From Vombatus ursinus (taxonomy: Eukaryota; Chordata; Mammalia; Diprotodontia; Vombatidae), in contig NW_020954611.1 in assembly GCF_900497805.2 (NCBI RefSeq), positions 6,145,584 through 6,209,583 on the forward strand: a DNA stretch of 64,000 bases. The letters run 5' to 3'. Position 1 is the first letter of the stretch; the number at the start of each line of letters is the position of its first letter. Under the pieces are notes generated by a model. That model was not told where the DNA came from. It searched no databases and was given only the letters and a program-made list of their open reading frames with translations. Below are positions 32,572 to 44,084 of the stretch, piece after piece. A program made the translations under genes and the position numbers.

Positions 32572-32675
32572 CAGAATAGATGCTAACCTGCATTGGTAAA
32601 GGGAGTTTCCTCTCCTGGAAGTTCCCTCTACCAATGAAATCATCAATCCATTCCCTATTACTATCACTATACTTG

Positions 32676-33926
32676 TACACTGTGTGGTAGAAGAGATAGC
32701 TTTCAGATAAGACATGAGCCAATAACTCATGGTCATCATGGTCATCAAGGCCAACAAATTAAAGTCAGTCAACTAGCACTCATTAAGTATCTACTTTATG
32801 CCAAGAACTGTGCTAAGCAAATAAAAAAAGTGTGCTGCATTATTTTTGCATTATTTTATTTAAACAAATAAAAAAAAGTGTGCTGCATCATTATTAAGTG
32901 CATCTGGCAATATAGACAACCCATTTAATCCTCAAAGTGGATTATCTAACCTCAGTTACCAGGGCTGATCTTGCACTGCGCAGATACAGAATGCTCACTA
33001 CTCTACTGAATTCTAATGGACTGGAGATTATCATCTGGTACATAATCTACACAGAATGCTTAGCACAATGCCTTGGCACATAGTAGGTATTTTTAAAATG
33101 ATTGTTCACAATAGTATATAGCCTGTTTTATTTTGAAATTCAGAGTAGCCTGAAGCCCACATAAATATTCCCTGTATAACTGAGAAAGAACTTCTTTGCC
33201 TTCAAATCACTAGTTCCTGGGTAATGTACTTAGATTTCTTTGGTCGCTGAAGTGAGCGTTAAGTTAAGTGCCTTTAGCCCTTGGGATAAGAGGCTGTACC
33301 ATATAAACACCAGTCATTATGCCTGCATGTGTGTCTCTGACATTGCTGAAGGTAATGCTCCTTGCATAAGCAGTTCACACTAAAGTTTGCAGCTGCCAGC
33401 CGGCTCACGTGGGCGGCCCAGACTAGAGAGCAATGTGATTGTTTTAAACTTGCATTTGGCAAAGGATCAGGAATCCCCAACCTCCAACATCAGCCCTGGC
33501 TCTCGATCTGGCCAAAGAAAAAACAACAGCATATTCTCTCTCATCTATACCTTTTTATTAAAGGCTACAAATGTAAGGAAGAGCAGAAATCCCTTTTTCC
33601 CCTTCCCCCCCCCAAAAAAAAAGTGTTCTCAGGAACCACGTTTCTGTTTAACATCAAGAAAACAGAAGCCAGAAAGTACCTTGTCAAAGCAGACAAGAAC
33701 TTTGATCTTTCTTTCCCAGGTACATTTTAAAGAAGGTTAAAGAACAGTTAAAGAACAACTAGTATATAGAGGATGAGCCAGCATATTCCCTTTGTGCAAT
33801 GTCTCCTTTGGTCTAATATTAAATTATAGATCTACTTCTCCATTAACTAGTTTCTACCTTTATAAAATTACATTTTACATCCAGATTATGTCGCCTAAGC
33901 AACAACGGATTTTTGCAAAACAAAAA

Positions 33927-33927
<1 letters not shown>
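32676..33927. other. Mostly unassigned; small L2 end and a GC-richer patch
   Basis: An antisense L2-like 3' end is likely at 32,755-32,820 (CACTCATTAAGTATCTACTT). AAATAAAAAAAGTGTGCTGC occurs twice (32,820 and 32,866). A patch at 33,385-33,425 contains GCAGCTGCC and CTCACGTGGG, CpG-richer than its surroundings. No gene is supported; two overlapping frames at 33,362-33,740 are in conflicting registers. Confidence 0.4.
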
Positions 33928-33957
<30 letters not shown>

Positions 33958-33970
33958 CACTTTATATGTA

Positions 33971-34015
<45 letters not shown>
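33928..34015. repeat. (TA)n with (TG)n microsatellite
   Basis: Two TATATATATA blocks separated by TATGTATGTGTGTGTG. Confidence 0.95.
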
Positions 34016-34017
<2 letters not shown>

Positions 34018-34202
34018 GTGGGAAGTGACAAAAGGGACAGAAGTGGGCTAAAAGATGGAAGTTCCTCTGGGTCCACCCACCTCAAAGGGGAAAAAAAGCA
34101 AAACAAATGAGCTTAATAGGTTAAGTCCAAGACTTCCATTTGAGCTCCATAAACTATAATCTTCCCACCCTTACAAAGAAAGAGACTCTGCTAAATCTGC
34201 AA

Positions 34203-34315
34203 ATTCAATTCAACAAATATTGATTAAGTGACTATTAGGTATAAAGCACTGTGCTAGGCAGAAAAAAAAATCCAGTCCCTGCCCTCAAAGAGCTTACATG
34301 CTACTGAATTGTAAG
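34203..34315 (-). mobile_element. L2-type 3' end, antisense
   Basis: TTCAACAAATATTGATTAAG, AAAGCACTGTGCTAGGCAGA, CAGTCCCTGCCCTCAAAGAG and CTTACATGCTACTG. Confidence 0.75.
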
Positions 34316-34347
34316 TAGCTTCTTTGTCACCCTAATCCCTTAACCAT

Positions 34348-34565
34348 ATATAGCAAGGGTTCTTAATCTTTTTTTGGTGATAGACCCTTTTGGTAAACCT
34401 AGTAAATCCTATGAAGCCCTTCTTATAATAATGCTTTCAATAATTAGAGAAAACACAAAATTTCAGCCAGAAGTTAGTGAAAATAAACATGTAAAATTTT
34501 TCCCATCCAAGTTCAGACACTGTGAAATCTGGGATCTATAGATCCCAGGTTAGGGACCCCTAAAC
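34348..34565. mobile_element. hAT-like element
   Basis: AAGGGTTCTTAATCTTTTTT, TGATAGACCCTTTTGGTAAA, and the far end GATCCCAGGTTAGGGACCCC. The same family as the partial copy at 45,336. Confidence 0.6.
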
Positions 34566-35859
34566 TACAGGTTGCTGAGTCAGGTGTATGTACAAGCAAA
34601 GGGTTAAGTAGAGATTGTGAGTCTAGTGAGTGAAAAGAAAGTCATGAGATTTGCATGGAGAGAGTAGGGTTACAGTAGTTATTTAAATGAAGGAGGAAAG
34701 AGGCATAGACTGAGAGAAAGTACCTTGGATCAAATCTAAAGCATACTGGGAAACCAAAGAAGGATTCTAAAGAGAGGGTTGGAATTATCATAACAGTGGT
34801 ATGGTCACAGCAATGGTGGATAACTTCGACAGTGAATTTAGGAAACAACTAGAGAAGTATAGAAAACAGTGTTTATGGGGATGAATTCATTGGGGAGGAG
34901 TTTGAAATATACCAAGCCAATGATGATTCAAGCCTAAACACAGCTGTGGCTGTAGAGGCAGGGAGGGAGAAATTCAAGAGATATTGTTAAGGGAAAAGCA
35001 AGATTTACCAATAGACTGCATAATGGAAAGCAAGTAAGGGCAATGTAAAGTCCAAAGTTACTCTGGGCAAATGTTTTAGATACAGTGGGATGATTCAGTT
35101 TAATAGAAGAGTGGGACACAAAGAAGAATTGGAGAGTGCATACAAGACAACATTTACTGAGAACCTGCTGTGTGCACATTGTGCTTGGCACTGAGGAGGA
35201 TGTTTCAGTGGGGAATAGGGGTGAGGCTGGGGGAACCAAAGGGGCAAAGGAAGAGCTACATGTTCAAATCTAAAAAATTTCTTCATTCTGATGCCATGTC
35301 AGGAATCATTTTGACAATTTCCTTTCAGTGAATATAAGAATGCATAACACCTAGACAGTGAATTTTCAACATCAAAAGATTAAAACAGACCATGATATAT
35401 TGTAGAAAGGGAGCAGATAAAATCTAAAGGTAGGAGTGTGTCAATATTGGAGAGAAGGGGAAATATTAAAGCATTTGTACCCAATAGAATCTCAAAACTA
35501 GCCAGCCTCTTAGCAATTAGGCCATCATATTTGCTGGATGACTCTGCTTTTGCCTCCCCACTCACATTACTGTAAGCCCCAGGTCCCTAAGAATTCAAAG
35601 CTAAGAATGTAAGGTCTCACTTGAAACCTTAGTATGGAAGGAGGCTAGAAGATTTAGTTGGGATAGTTACTGTATGTAAATCCAATGTTTGAGCCTTAAT
35701 AACTAATACTTTCATCTTAAGGTACTTAAGATAGTCCATGGCAACCCTCTTCCCTTTCCTAGGAATCCAGATGCTCCTTTGAACACTGAAAAAAAAAACT
35801 CTTTAACATGTGGAGAATCACTACTGAGATTATTGAAGGATAAGGAGAAGAGGGAATGA
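34566..35859. other. Unassigned, purine-rich; possibly antisense old LINE
   Basis: The plus strand is A/G-rich, as with antisense L2 copies, and 35,150-35,205 has GAGAACCTGCTGTGTGCACA, like an L2 3' end. No clear protein match. Minus frames at 34,934-35,286 have no domain. Confidence 0.35.
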
Positions 35860-35998
35860 TAGTGTCTACCATATTCTCTCTCTCCCCCTCTCTTCTCTTT
35901 CTCCTTCTCTCCCTCCCTCCCTCTCTCCCTCTTTATTCCTCCCTCCTTCCCTTTCTTTCTTTCTCCCTTTCTCTCTCCCTCTCCCTCCTCTCTCTCTC

Positions 35999-36044
<46 letters not shown>

Positions 36045-36095
36045 TGTGTCTGTGTCTGTGTCTGTGTCTGTGTCTGTGTCTGTGTCTGTGTCTGA
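35860..36095. repeat. Compound (CT)n-(TA)n-(TG)n-(TGTGTC)n array
   Basis: CT/CCT-rich tract, then TATATATATA, then about 32 bp of TG, then a regular TGTGTC hexamer array to about 36,093. The Arg/His and Val/Cys frames across it are translated repeat. Confidence 0.95.
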
Positions 36096-36224
36096 GTAAA
36101 TACTGATTAAGTGACATTTTCAGGCCCAGATATGGAAGGGAGAAAGAGGATGAAGACCTAATTAAGTCAAGTGTAGTCCTCAAGGTCCTCATCCCTTTTT
36201 TCCTCCACCATAAATAAGAGAAAC

Positions 36225-36445
36225 AACAATGGCATAATGGATACTGAGTTATCAAGGAGTCAAGAGACCTGAGTTTAAGTCCTGACTCACATATATTGGC
36301 TATGAGACCTTAGGAAAATCATTTAAACATTGCGTCACAGGCAACTCAGTAAGACTAAATTTCAAAACAGGTGTTAATCTACTTTGGTGAAGAGAGATTC
36401 CTCACCAGAAATTCCCTACCCAATAAAATCATAGTTCCCATAAAA
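36225..36445 (+). mobile_element. CORE-SINE, 'GAAATTCCCT' subtype
   Basis: ATAATGGATACTGAGTTATC, GAGACCTGAGTTTAAGTCCT, CAGGCAACTCAGTAAGACTA, CTACTTTGGTGAAGAGAGAT and CCAGAAATTCCCTACCCAAT. Confidence 0.75.
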
Positions 36446-36489
36446 AAGTAGTAATAATGATAATAATAATTTAAAGGTAGGAGTGGGTA

Positions 36490-37375
36490 ATTGCTGAAAC
36501 TACAAAGATTCTGACTCCAGGGAACTTACACTGACTGGAGATACAACATGTATACAAATAAGATAGTGTAAATTAATTAGAGGAGGAAAGGGGCACTAAA
36601 AACTGGGGGGATTTGGAAAGGCTTCTAATAGGAGGTAGCAGCTGAGTGGGGGCCTTGATGAAAGATAAGGATTCTAAGAAGTTGAAGTGAAGATGGGGTG
36701 TATTCTAAGAGCCTATGCAAAGTCACAGAGGTGGGAGACAGACACCTAGTTCAAGGAGAGCAAGAAGGACAGTTTGGTGGGAATAAAGAATATGATGAGT
36801 AGTGTGAAATAGGTCTGGAAAAGTAGATGAGAGTGTTTTATGGTTTTAAATGCCAAGGTTTAAAATGCCAAACTAAGAGTTTGCATTTTGTCCTAACAGT
36901 AAAAAGAAGCCACTAAAATTCTTGAGCAGGGAAGTAGGACAGTCAGACTTGTAGTTTAGGAAGATTATTTTGACAGTTTGCATGAAGAATGGATTGAAGA
37001 GGCAAGAAACTGGAAAGAAGGAAACCAATTAGAAGGTTGCTTCAAGGTTCCAGGCAACAGGTGAACTAGGATGGTGGTCATACAAGTGAAGGTAATGGAT
37101 GAAAGAGATGTGACAGTAGAGTTGACAAGATTTGGCAACTGATTAAAATATAGGAATTGAAGCAAAAGGAAAACTAAAAGATAATTCTGAAGTTAGAAAC
37201 CAGAATGATGGAGAAAACTGTGATACCCTCAACAGTAGCAAGGAAGTTTGAAGGAGGAGTAAGCTTATGAAAAAGAGTTCTATTTCAGACATATTGAATT
37301 TAAGATGCTGGTGAAACATGCAGATAGAGCTGTGTATAAGGCAGTTGATGATGGAGAAATGGAGCTTAGGAGAAA
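36490..37375 (-). mobile_element. L2-clade LINE, RT C-terminus to 3' end, antisense
   Basis: GAGCCTATGCAAAGTCACAG, GTTTTAAATGCCAAGGTTTA, AGGAAGATTATTTTGACAGT, GAATGGATTGAAGAGGCAAG, AACTAGGATGGTGGTCATAC and TTCAGACATATTGAATTTAA are reverse complements of L2 ORF2 words. No open frame survives. Confidence 0.75.
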
Positions 37376-37433
37376 GATTATATTTATATACTTTATATAT
37401 TTTCCCTGAACTTCAGTTAAAAAAAAAAGTAAA

Positions 37434-39500
37434 GGAGACTTCCAATCAAGATGGCAGCCTGAATAGAGAAGAACTGATAGCTCCAACATAGCTACTCTAA
37501 CAAAAACCTGAAATTCAGACCAAATGAAATGATTATCAAGAAATCCACTGAGAAATTAAAGTAAGAGTCTTCTGCCCCAGAATTTTACAAAAAAAATTAG
37601 TCAGAAGCCTGTGGGCAAAAGGAAAAGGGGTCATCAATAAAAAATTCAGAAGCAGTATAAGCAAACAAGCCCAACCTCCCAGTGCAACCAGTGATGAACC
37701 AGAGATACATGCAGCTTGCAAATGTCTGTGTCCAAAAATAGCAAGACAAAAGATGACCTAAAGAAAGACCCAGGGAGGTCAGAAAACACCAGGGTATTCT
37801 GAAAGCCCCAAGGTAGATTCCTGAGAAGTCCTAGGGGCAGAGCAATGACCAGTGTGATACAGGAACACTCAAAAAGGGACAACCCAGCCCGGAAGCACCA
37901 GGATCCTTAGCATTCGATCCCAAGAAGCCTCAAAAAGTAAAGAATGCTAAAGATACAATGCCTTTGAACTTCTAAAATCAAGAGACTCAACTTGAGGAGG
38001 TGAAGAACAGAGGAATCGATGGGACCAAGAGTGAAACCAAAAAGGGCCACCAACCCAACCAAAAACACAGCAGGAAGCAGAGCCTGATCCTGGTCCAAAG
38101 CTGGAGAGATGAATAAATCAAAGAAAACAATGACCATTACCAAAAAGTATAATAGATCCAGGGATCCCCAAAAAGAAAAAACAAGAAACTCCCTGGCAAC
38201 TGTAATAAGAGACTCAAGAGAAAACATGCATTTTTCTAGAGGGGCTACATGAATACCTAGGAAAAAATGAAGCTCAAGACAAAACATGAAATAAAATCTC
38301 TTGAGGAAATAACTGAAAGAAGAATAACTAGTTTAGAAGAAAAAAAATGGCAAACTAAAATAGACCAGAGATAAATGACTCCATAAGACAAGTTATATTA
38401 GAATAAAATTAAACAAATGAAAAAAGTAGAAAAGTAATATATGTGTGACATCAAGAACAATCAATATGGAAAATACGTCAAGACGTAATTTAAAAAGCAT
38501 TGTACTTCCTGAAAACAATGATAAAAAAATGCCTCGACACTATATTTCAAAAAAAATCATAAATAAAAACTATCTAGACCTATTTGAAACACAGGCCAAA
38601 GTAAAAAGAGAAAGAATTCGCCAATTGCCTGAAAGAAATCCCAAAAGAAAAAGTCCCAAGAATGTCATGGACAAAATTCACAGCTTCCATGTCAAAGAAA
38701 AAAATACTGCAAGCATACAGAAAAGAGTTCAACTGGCAAGAAGTCAAGCTGTACCACACAAGACCTGACAGCTTCTACATAAATGAGAGAAGATTATGGA
38801 ATACAATATCCCAAAAAGCAAAAGAGATAAGCTTATACCAAGAACAATTTACTGATCAAAACTACTTTAAACATATGAGGGGGGAGAGTATAGATCATTG
38901 ATTAAATAAAGAACTTTTCAAGCACTCCTGTTGAAAAGATCAGAGCTTACTAGGGTCTTTGAAATGCAATTATAAAACTCAAGAGAAACCTATAGAGGTA
39001 AATTTATTTGAGCAATTGGAAGGGGTCATATGATAACAAAGTGCTGACATTCTAATAGAAAGCAAAGAAACAAGTATCCTTTTAGAAACTCAATATTAAT
39101 GTGTGTAATAATTCCACATGTATTGAAAGAGTTAAATAAGAAAAAAAGAGGAAATTGGGGATGGAATGGTTCTGTTCTAAGTGTTTGAAGAGGGCAAAGA
39201 GAAAATAAGGTGAAAGGAATACTCTAGTGTAGAAAGGAAGAAAATTATTTCTTATAATCAGGTTGTGTAAGAAGAGCACACAAACATAGAAGAGAGAGAA
39301 TAGGCATAAAATAAACCTCATTCTCATCTGAAATGAATGAAGAAGAGTTGAACATACACACACAAAAAGTAGTTGGAGAATAAATATATCAAATTCAATG
39401 GGGAAACAAGCAGGGCTGGTGGAAAAGAGAAGTAAGAGGGAGAACAATACCAAGAAGAGAATAGCCATAAGCAAAACAAACTTCTGATCTTGAAGGGAGA
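37434..39500 (+). mobile_element. HAL1-like element: L1 5' UTR and ORF1, no ORF2
   Basis: Starts GGAGACTTCCAATCAAGATG, the usual L1 5' end. A 1-kb AG-rich 5' UTR follows, then ORF1 remnants at about 38,300-38,901. After ORF1 there is only A/G-rich 3' UTR-like DNA (GCAATTATAAAACTCAAGAG, GAAGAGTTGAACATACACAC, AAGCAAAACAAACTTCTGAT) that resembles the end of the element at 46,562. There is no trace of an endonuclease or RT, which fits a half-L1 element. Only the structure is visible; the name is inferred. Confidence 0.65.
38445..38901 (+). pseudogene. L1-type ORF1 remnant
   Basis: The frame from 38,445 gives RRNLKSIVLPENNDKK, then QLPERNPKRKSPKNVMDKIH. The frame switches at about 38,660-38,700 to KKKILQAYRKEFNWQEVKL and NERRLWNTISQKAKE. 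These match the RRM-like and C-terminal parts of L1 ORF1p, an RNA-binding chaperone. The frameshift and upstream stops show that it is dead. Confidence 0.75.
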
Positions 39501-40090
39501 TTAAAAAAAAAGAAGAATTAGTCTAAGGGTATGCCCATTGATTTGGAATGACTGAACAAATTGTGGCATATGAAAGTAACAAAACATTATTTTGCTGTAA
39601 GAAATGATAAAGGAGATGATTGCAGAATATCGCAGGTACAATGAAATAACAGCTAAGTGAACAGAATCAAGAGAACAATACATAGAAAGACAATATTGTA
39701 AAGAAAAACATCTTTAAAAAACTTAAGAAATATGATCAATGCAATGATTAGCAAAGTCTCCAGAGGACCTGTGATGAAGCATATTTCTTCATAGAGCATA
39801 TCTCCTGACAGAGAGGTAATGGACCCACAGTGCACAAAGGGATTTACGTTTTTGGGCATGGCCACTATATGGATCTACTTTGTGTGACTATGCTTATTTC
39901 TTAAAAGGGTTTTTTTTCTCTCAGTTTTTAATCAGGGCAGAGGTGTGACTTGAGAAAGAAATGGGATACAGCAATTGTGATGCAAAAAACAGAGGGTCAT
40001 TGAAACATTTTTAAAATGCACAAAAGGTAACTGAAGGAAGTTCAGAAGGAAGCAGACAAACAGGTTTGAAAGGAACATGTGGAATTATTA
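39501..40090 (+). mobile_element. L1-type 3' end
   Basis: GATTTGGAATGACTGAACAA, ATTGTGGCATATGAAAGTAA, AAGAAATGATAAAGGAGATG and CAAGAGAACAATACATAGAA. It may be the terminus of the HAL1-like element just upstream or a separate insertion after the A9 run at 39,505. Confidence 0.6.
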
Positions 40091-40519
40091 TACACATTAA
40101 TATAATATATGTATATATATGCTATATAAGAAGATATACTTCTACATACATTGAAGCATATGGTTATACATATATTATAATTTTTTAAAATATAGAACTC
40201 TTTTGTTTTGCTATAAAAATGTAAATTTTTGGTACTTAAGTTTGGAATTTAATTTTTTTTAAAAGAAAAAAGTAAAATGTTCAATATTCTTTGTTTGAGA
40301 AGTCAGGAAAGTATGTGATGCATTTATGAAAGAATTCCATATAATAATTAATATAAAAATTTGTGTGCTTAAAGGACTTCATTTCCTTATCTAAAATTTT
40401 TAATTACATGAAACATCTCATTTCCCATGATGCCAGCTAAATGTAGTATTTACTTTAGACTTGTCACATGCAAATGAAGGCTGCCCAAGTGACTGAAAAT
40501 GAAAATCTTAGCCAAGTAA
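40091..40519. other. AT-rich, unassigned
   Basis: TATATA-rich, then T-rich stretches. No gene. Confidence 0.4.
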
Positions 40520-40700
40520 AGATTAAACTTACCATGCTATGGCATATTGGATAGAGTACTGACCCTGGAATCAAGCAGACCTGGGTTAAAGTCCCGCCCA
40601 TGGTATATACTAGCTTTGTGACCATGATCAAATCACTTAGCTTCATGGTGCCCCAGGGAACTCTCTAAGATTCAAAGTTACAAAGAGGTCACTCATCCGC
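40520..40700 (+). mobile_element. CORE-SINE, 5' half
   Basis: GGCATATTGGATAGAGTACT, CTGGAATCAAGCAGACCTGG, GACCATGATCAAATCACTTA and CCCCAGGGAACTCTCTAAGA. Confidence 0.75.
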
Positions 40701-40967
40701 TCAGAGATCTGAATTCTTCCCCCTCAAAAAAATTTTTTTAATTTTTCTTTTTTAGTAATTCCACTTTAAACTAACAATGCAAAGGTGGTCTCCAGTTCTT
40801 ATTTAATTAGTATCAATGAATGTCTTTTTGCCCTATGCCCCTTTCTAGTATAGTATTTTTTTGATTAATTCAGATATGATTAATCTTTTGCATTTACATT
40901 TCAATAACTGGACATATTGTTGATTCACACTCTATTCCATTCATATGACTTTTGCAGCTAATCTGAG

Positions 40968-41102
40968 CACTCTTTTTTTTTAAATTTTTTAATAATAGTT
41001 TATTTTTCCCAATTACATGTAAAGACAATTTGTAACATTCATTTTTTTTAATTTTGAGTTGCAAATTTTCTCCCTCCCTCTCTCACCTTTTCCCTCTGAG
41101 GC
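40968..41102 (-). mobile_element. L1 3' tail, antisense
   Basis: TTTTCCCAATTACATGTAAA, GACAATTTGTAACATTCATT, TTTTGAGTTGCAAATTTTCT and CCCTCCCTCTCTC are the reverse complement of the L1 3' terminus. Confidence 0.8.
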
Positions 41103-41904
41103 TGAGTATTCTTTTAAGAAATCTCTATAGACCTTTATGAGTGAATAAAGAGATGAAGCAACAATCTTGGGTCTAGTGGCATTGTTTTGTTATGTATCTT
41201 TTAAAATGTTATTCCTTTATCACATATAACTTGTCTTCATCAGTTCCTCCATGAACCTAAAACTGCTTTACACACATCTCATCTATTACACTCCCATTTA
41301 ACGAAAGAGTTTTGTCAGTTGAGTAGTTATCCTATCTGGGAAATTAATTTTTCCTTTATTGGTGCCATTGTACCATGATATGTCTATGTCTGAAAATGCT
41401 CAATGATGATCCATGACACTAGCCAAGGAGAACAAAATACAAGTCACACTAAAGAGTAATATCATGGAAAACATGTATCTTTCCAGTGAGATAAGATTGA
41501 GAACAATAGTGGCACACAGAGGCAACAAAGAGCTTAGTTTAAGTAATTGACATGTTTATATTCTATAATGCTTTTTAAAATGGGAATGAACACAAGAAAA
41601 TGAAATATGAGGAAGAGAAGGAGAAAAGGTTTTTATATAAAGATTCTAGAGGTGACCTTCATGTCATGAGCAATTCTGCACAGTCCAAAGGAAGCATATT
41701 TTTCAAAAGCATTGACAGATAGAAAGGAAAGTTGGAACTTTTCTACACTGGCAACAGAAAATGAAAAAAAATAGTCCCAGAGTTTTTCCTCAGATCATCC
41801 AATGCCATGTATCAACCTTGATCAGCCTTTTAGACCAGGAGTACTAAAGGAATAGAGTTAATGGATCCTGAAAACAATTTGGCAAACCATAATCAGCTCT
41901 TCTG
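41103..41904. other. No recognised gene; unassigned
   Basis: No feature I can support. Confidence 0.4.
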
Positions 41905-42029
41905 GTTCAACTCAACAAACATTTATTACATACTTCCTTATGTGCAGAGCCTTTAAGTAGGCACTGGTGGAAGATATAATCCTCAGATAAAATGCAGTTC
42001 TTACCTTTATGGAGTTTACATTCTAGTAT
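41905..42029 (-). mobile_element. L2-type 3' end, antisense
   Basis: CTCAACAAACATTTATTACA, AATGCAGTTCTTACCTTTAT and GGAGTTTACATTCTAG. Confidence 0.7.
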
Positions 42030-42253
42030 CAAGGTGTCAAACATGGTGCTTGTTGGCCAAATGCAGCCCAAACACTCCTGAGTATGGCCCGAACCATATC
42101 AAAATGTCATTCCTATCTGATTTTTATGTGTGGATGTGTTATTAAAAAAAGATATACATAAACTTGCGTGGGTTTTAAGTCAATATGCAGCCCCCAGGTA
42201 TCCTAATGTATGGTTTAGTGTCTCTTATTTCTATTTGAATTTGACACTAATGG
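42030..42253. mobile_element. Short hAT-like element, 'GGTGTCAAAC' family
   Basis: CAAGGTGTCAAACATGGTGC at left and TTTGAATTTGACACTAATGG at right. Flanks TCTAGTAT (42,022-42,029) and TCTAGTAG (42,254-42,261). Shares ACTCCTGAGTATGGCC and TATGGTTTAGTGTCTC with the type seen at 3,376. Confidence 0.7.
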
Positions 42254-42269
42254 TCTAGTAGATTACTGG

Positions 42270-42510
42270 CCTCCTGACTTTCTGACTTCCTTCAAGTCCC
42301 AGCTAAAATCTTGTCTTCAATTGGAAATATTTCTCAATCCCTCTTAATTCTAACTGACTAATCTGTTGGTTATTTCCAACTTATCCCACATACACCTTGT
42401 TTCACATAATTATTTGCATCTTGTCTCCCCAATTAGATTGTGAGCTCCTTGAGAGCAGGAACTGTCTTTTACACATAAGAGTTACTTAAATGCTTATTGA
42501 CTGACCAACC
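42270..42510 (+). mobile_element. L2 3' end
   Basis: CTGACTTCCTTCAAGTCCCA, CCCCAATTAGATTGTGAGCT, CCTTGAGAGCAGGAACTGTC and AAATGCTTATTGACTGACC. Confidence 0.85.
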
Positions 42511-42749
42511 ACCTTCCCCACCACTCACTATTGCTTCTGCTACCTACTTAGAATTTACACTGTTAGTATCATATTAGCAAAATGGAATTATGGCACAAAA
42601 TTGCATGTAATGTGTTGTAATAATAAGAGTCTCCTATCTTAATTCCCCAATTGCAGATTTGATGTAGTATCAGTAAAATGATATCTGTTGCAAAAAACTA
42701 ATTTGGAATTATGGAAATACGTTGCAATCATAACCATATCATACTGTGA

Positions 42750-42965
42750 AATTTGAAAAAGTACACAAAGCTACCACACTTATCTTCATAAAATGCCACT
42801 TTTATCACAATATACCCTTCCTCAGAAATTTTCTATGATTCCCTCTTATTTATGGAATAACATACAAATTCCTTAACCTAGCATTAAAGACTAAAAAAGA
42901 TGATCCCAAATTGCTTTTCCAACCTTATTCCCATTACTTCTCTACAGAAATACACCACTCTGTGA
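42750..42965 (+). mobile_element. L2 ORF2 C-terminal fragment
   Basis: ACTTATCTTCATAAAATGCC, ATGATTCCCTCTTATTTATG, ACAAATTCCTTAACCTAGCA and TTCCAACCTTATTCCCATTA. Confidence 0.6.
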
Positions 42966-42974
42966 ATCAATATC

Positions 42975-43170
42975 TGTATAAATTAATGCATTGATTCATT
43001 TAAAAACCATTTATTAAGTATCATGTGCCAGGAACTATACTAACACTGGGGATACAAGTACAAAAAGGAGACAGTTTTGTCATCAGGATAACAAAACAAT
43101 AAATTGGAGGTTGTCTTAGCAGTTATGTAATCCAACCCATTCACAAAAGAAGCTTACATTCTAATCTGTA
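42975..43170 (-). mobile_element. L2-type 3' end, antisense
   Basis: AACCATTTATTAAGTATCAT, GTGCCAGGAACTATACTAAC, CTGGGGATACAAGTACAAAA and GAAGCTTACATTCTAATC. Confidence 0.7.
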
Positions 43171-44084
43171 ATAGAAGGACATAACACACAAATGGGTATG
43201 GTGGTTCGGGAAAGGAGTATCTGGGGAGTCACAAGGAAAGTGAATTGAGTTGAACCATTGTACAGTCAATTGACACACCATTTCCATGAATTAGTATGGC
43301 AGTACTGATTTGATTGCTGAGCCCATAGTAAAAGATGGAAAGGGAGGTAGGAACGGTATGCATAAGGTAGGTAGATGTCCTGCATAGGCAGCTGGATGGC
43401 ATATGAAGCATGATCTGGTCTACAGGTCTAGAACCAATAGATACAATAAATTGGCTAAATGAATACTCAGTCACCAATCAAGACAGCTCAGTCCAGGACG
43501 GGAGTTCCTTAACTCTCTTAGGAACTAGGGACACTTTTTCAGATAGTCAGGCCTGAAGATACTACTCTAGGTAAAGAGAAGTGGCATTATCCCCACAAAT
43601 ATTCACTATCCCCATAGAAATGTCTCATCTAGTTTTACTTCTTTGGTTTTCCTCAGGTTGCTCACTCATTTTAGAATGTCCTTCCCATTTCCTCTCTGCT
43701 GTGAATCCTACAAAATGTTAGCATTGAACACAGGAACAGAAAAGCACAGCTGAGGTAGCATTACAGAAAGTGGAGCTTATAGGAGTCCCCTCAATCTGGT
43801 TTATAAAAAGAGCAGCTAAAATTAATAAGTAAATAAGTAAAATTGAATTTTTAAAAAGAGAAGCTATTCCCAGTTACCTTTGTCACCACCTTCCTTGCTA
43901 ATTAATGTACCATACTGAGACTGGCCCAGTCTATTGTGAGGTTCGTAGTTTAGTGTGTGAAACAATACAGGCACAACAAAGTTCACGGTGGTTTTAGCTA
44001 TGGTGGTCTGAGTTTTTAATCCTATGATGGTAAGATTAAAGTAGAGTAATGAAGCCTTAATTAAATATATCCATAAATACATGG
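43171..44084. other. No recognised gene; unassigned
   Basis: Minus frames at 43,229-43,477 and 43,864-44,082 lack recognisable domains. Confidence 0.4.

Larger units (their letters stand above)
31717..32675 (+). mobile_element. CORE-SINE holding a hAT and a younger SINE
   Basis: The host SINE reads GATGTAGTAGCTGGAGAGTT, AGATCGAGGTTTAAGCCC and TCTATGTAACTCTGAACATA (to 31,839). It resumes at CAACTCTCTAAAACTAAAAC (32,374) and again at 32,586 with CTGCATTGGTAAAGGGAGTT and TCCTGGAAGTTCCCTCTACC. That last part defines a marsupial SINE subtype also seen at 36,225 and 58,690. Confidence 0.75.

Noticed and set aside
33362-33740. Two plus frames of 117-122 codons
   Set aside because: They overlap in different registers, and neither has a domain or conserved start.
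33792-34110. Frames rich in Ile and Tyr on both strands
   Set aside because: Translated TA repeat.
35856-36255. Val/Cys-rich plus frame and Arg/His-rich minus frame
   Set aside because: Translated TG and TGTGTC arrays.
38445-38901. Lys/Arg-rich frames as a host gene
   Set aside because: Matches L1 ORF1 patterns and sits after an L1-type 5' end.
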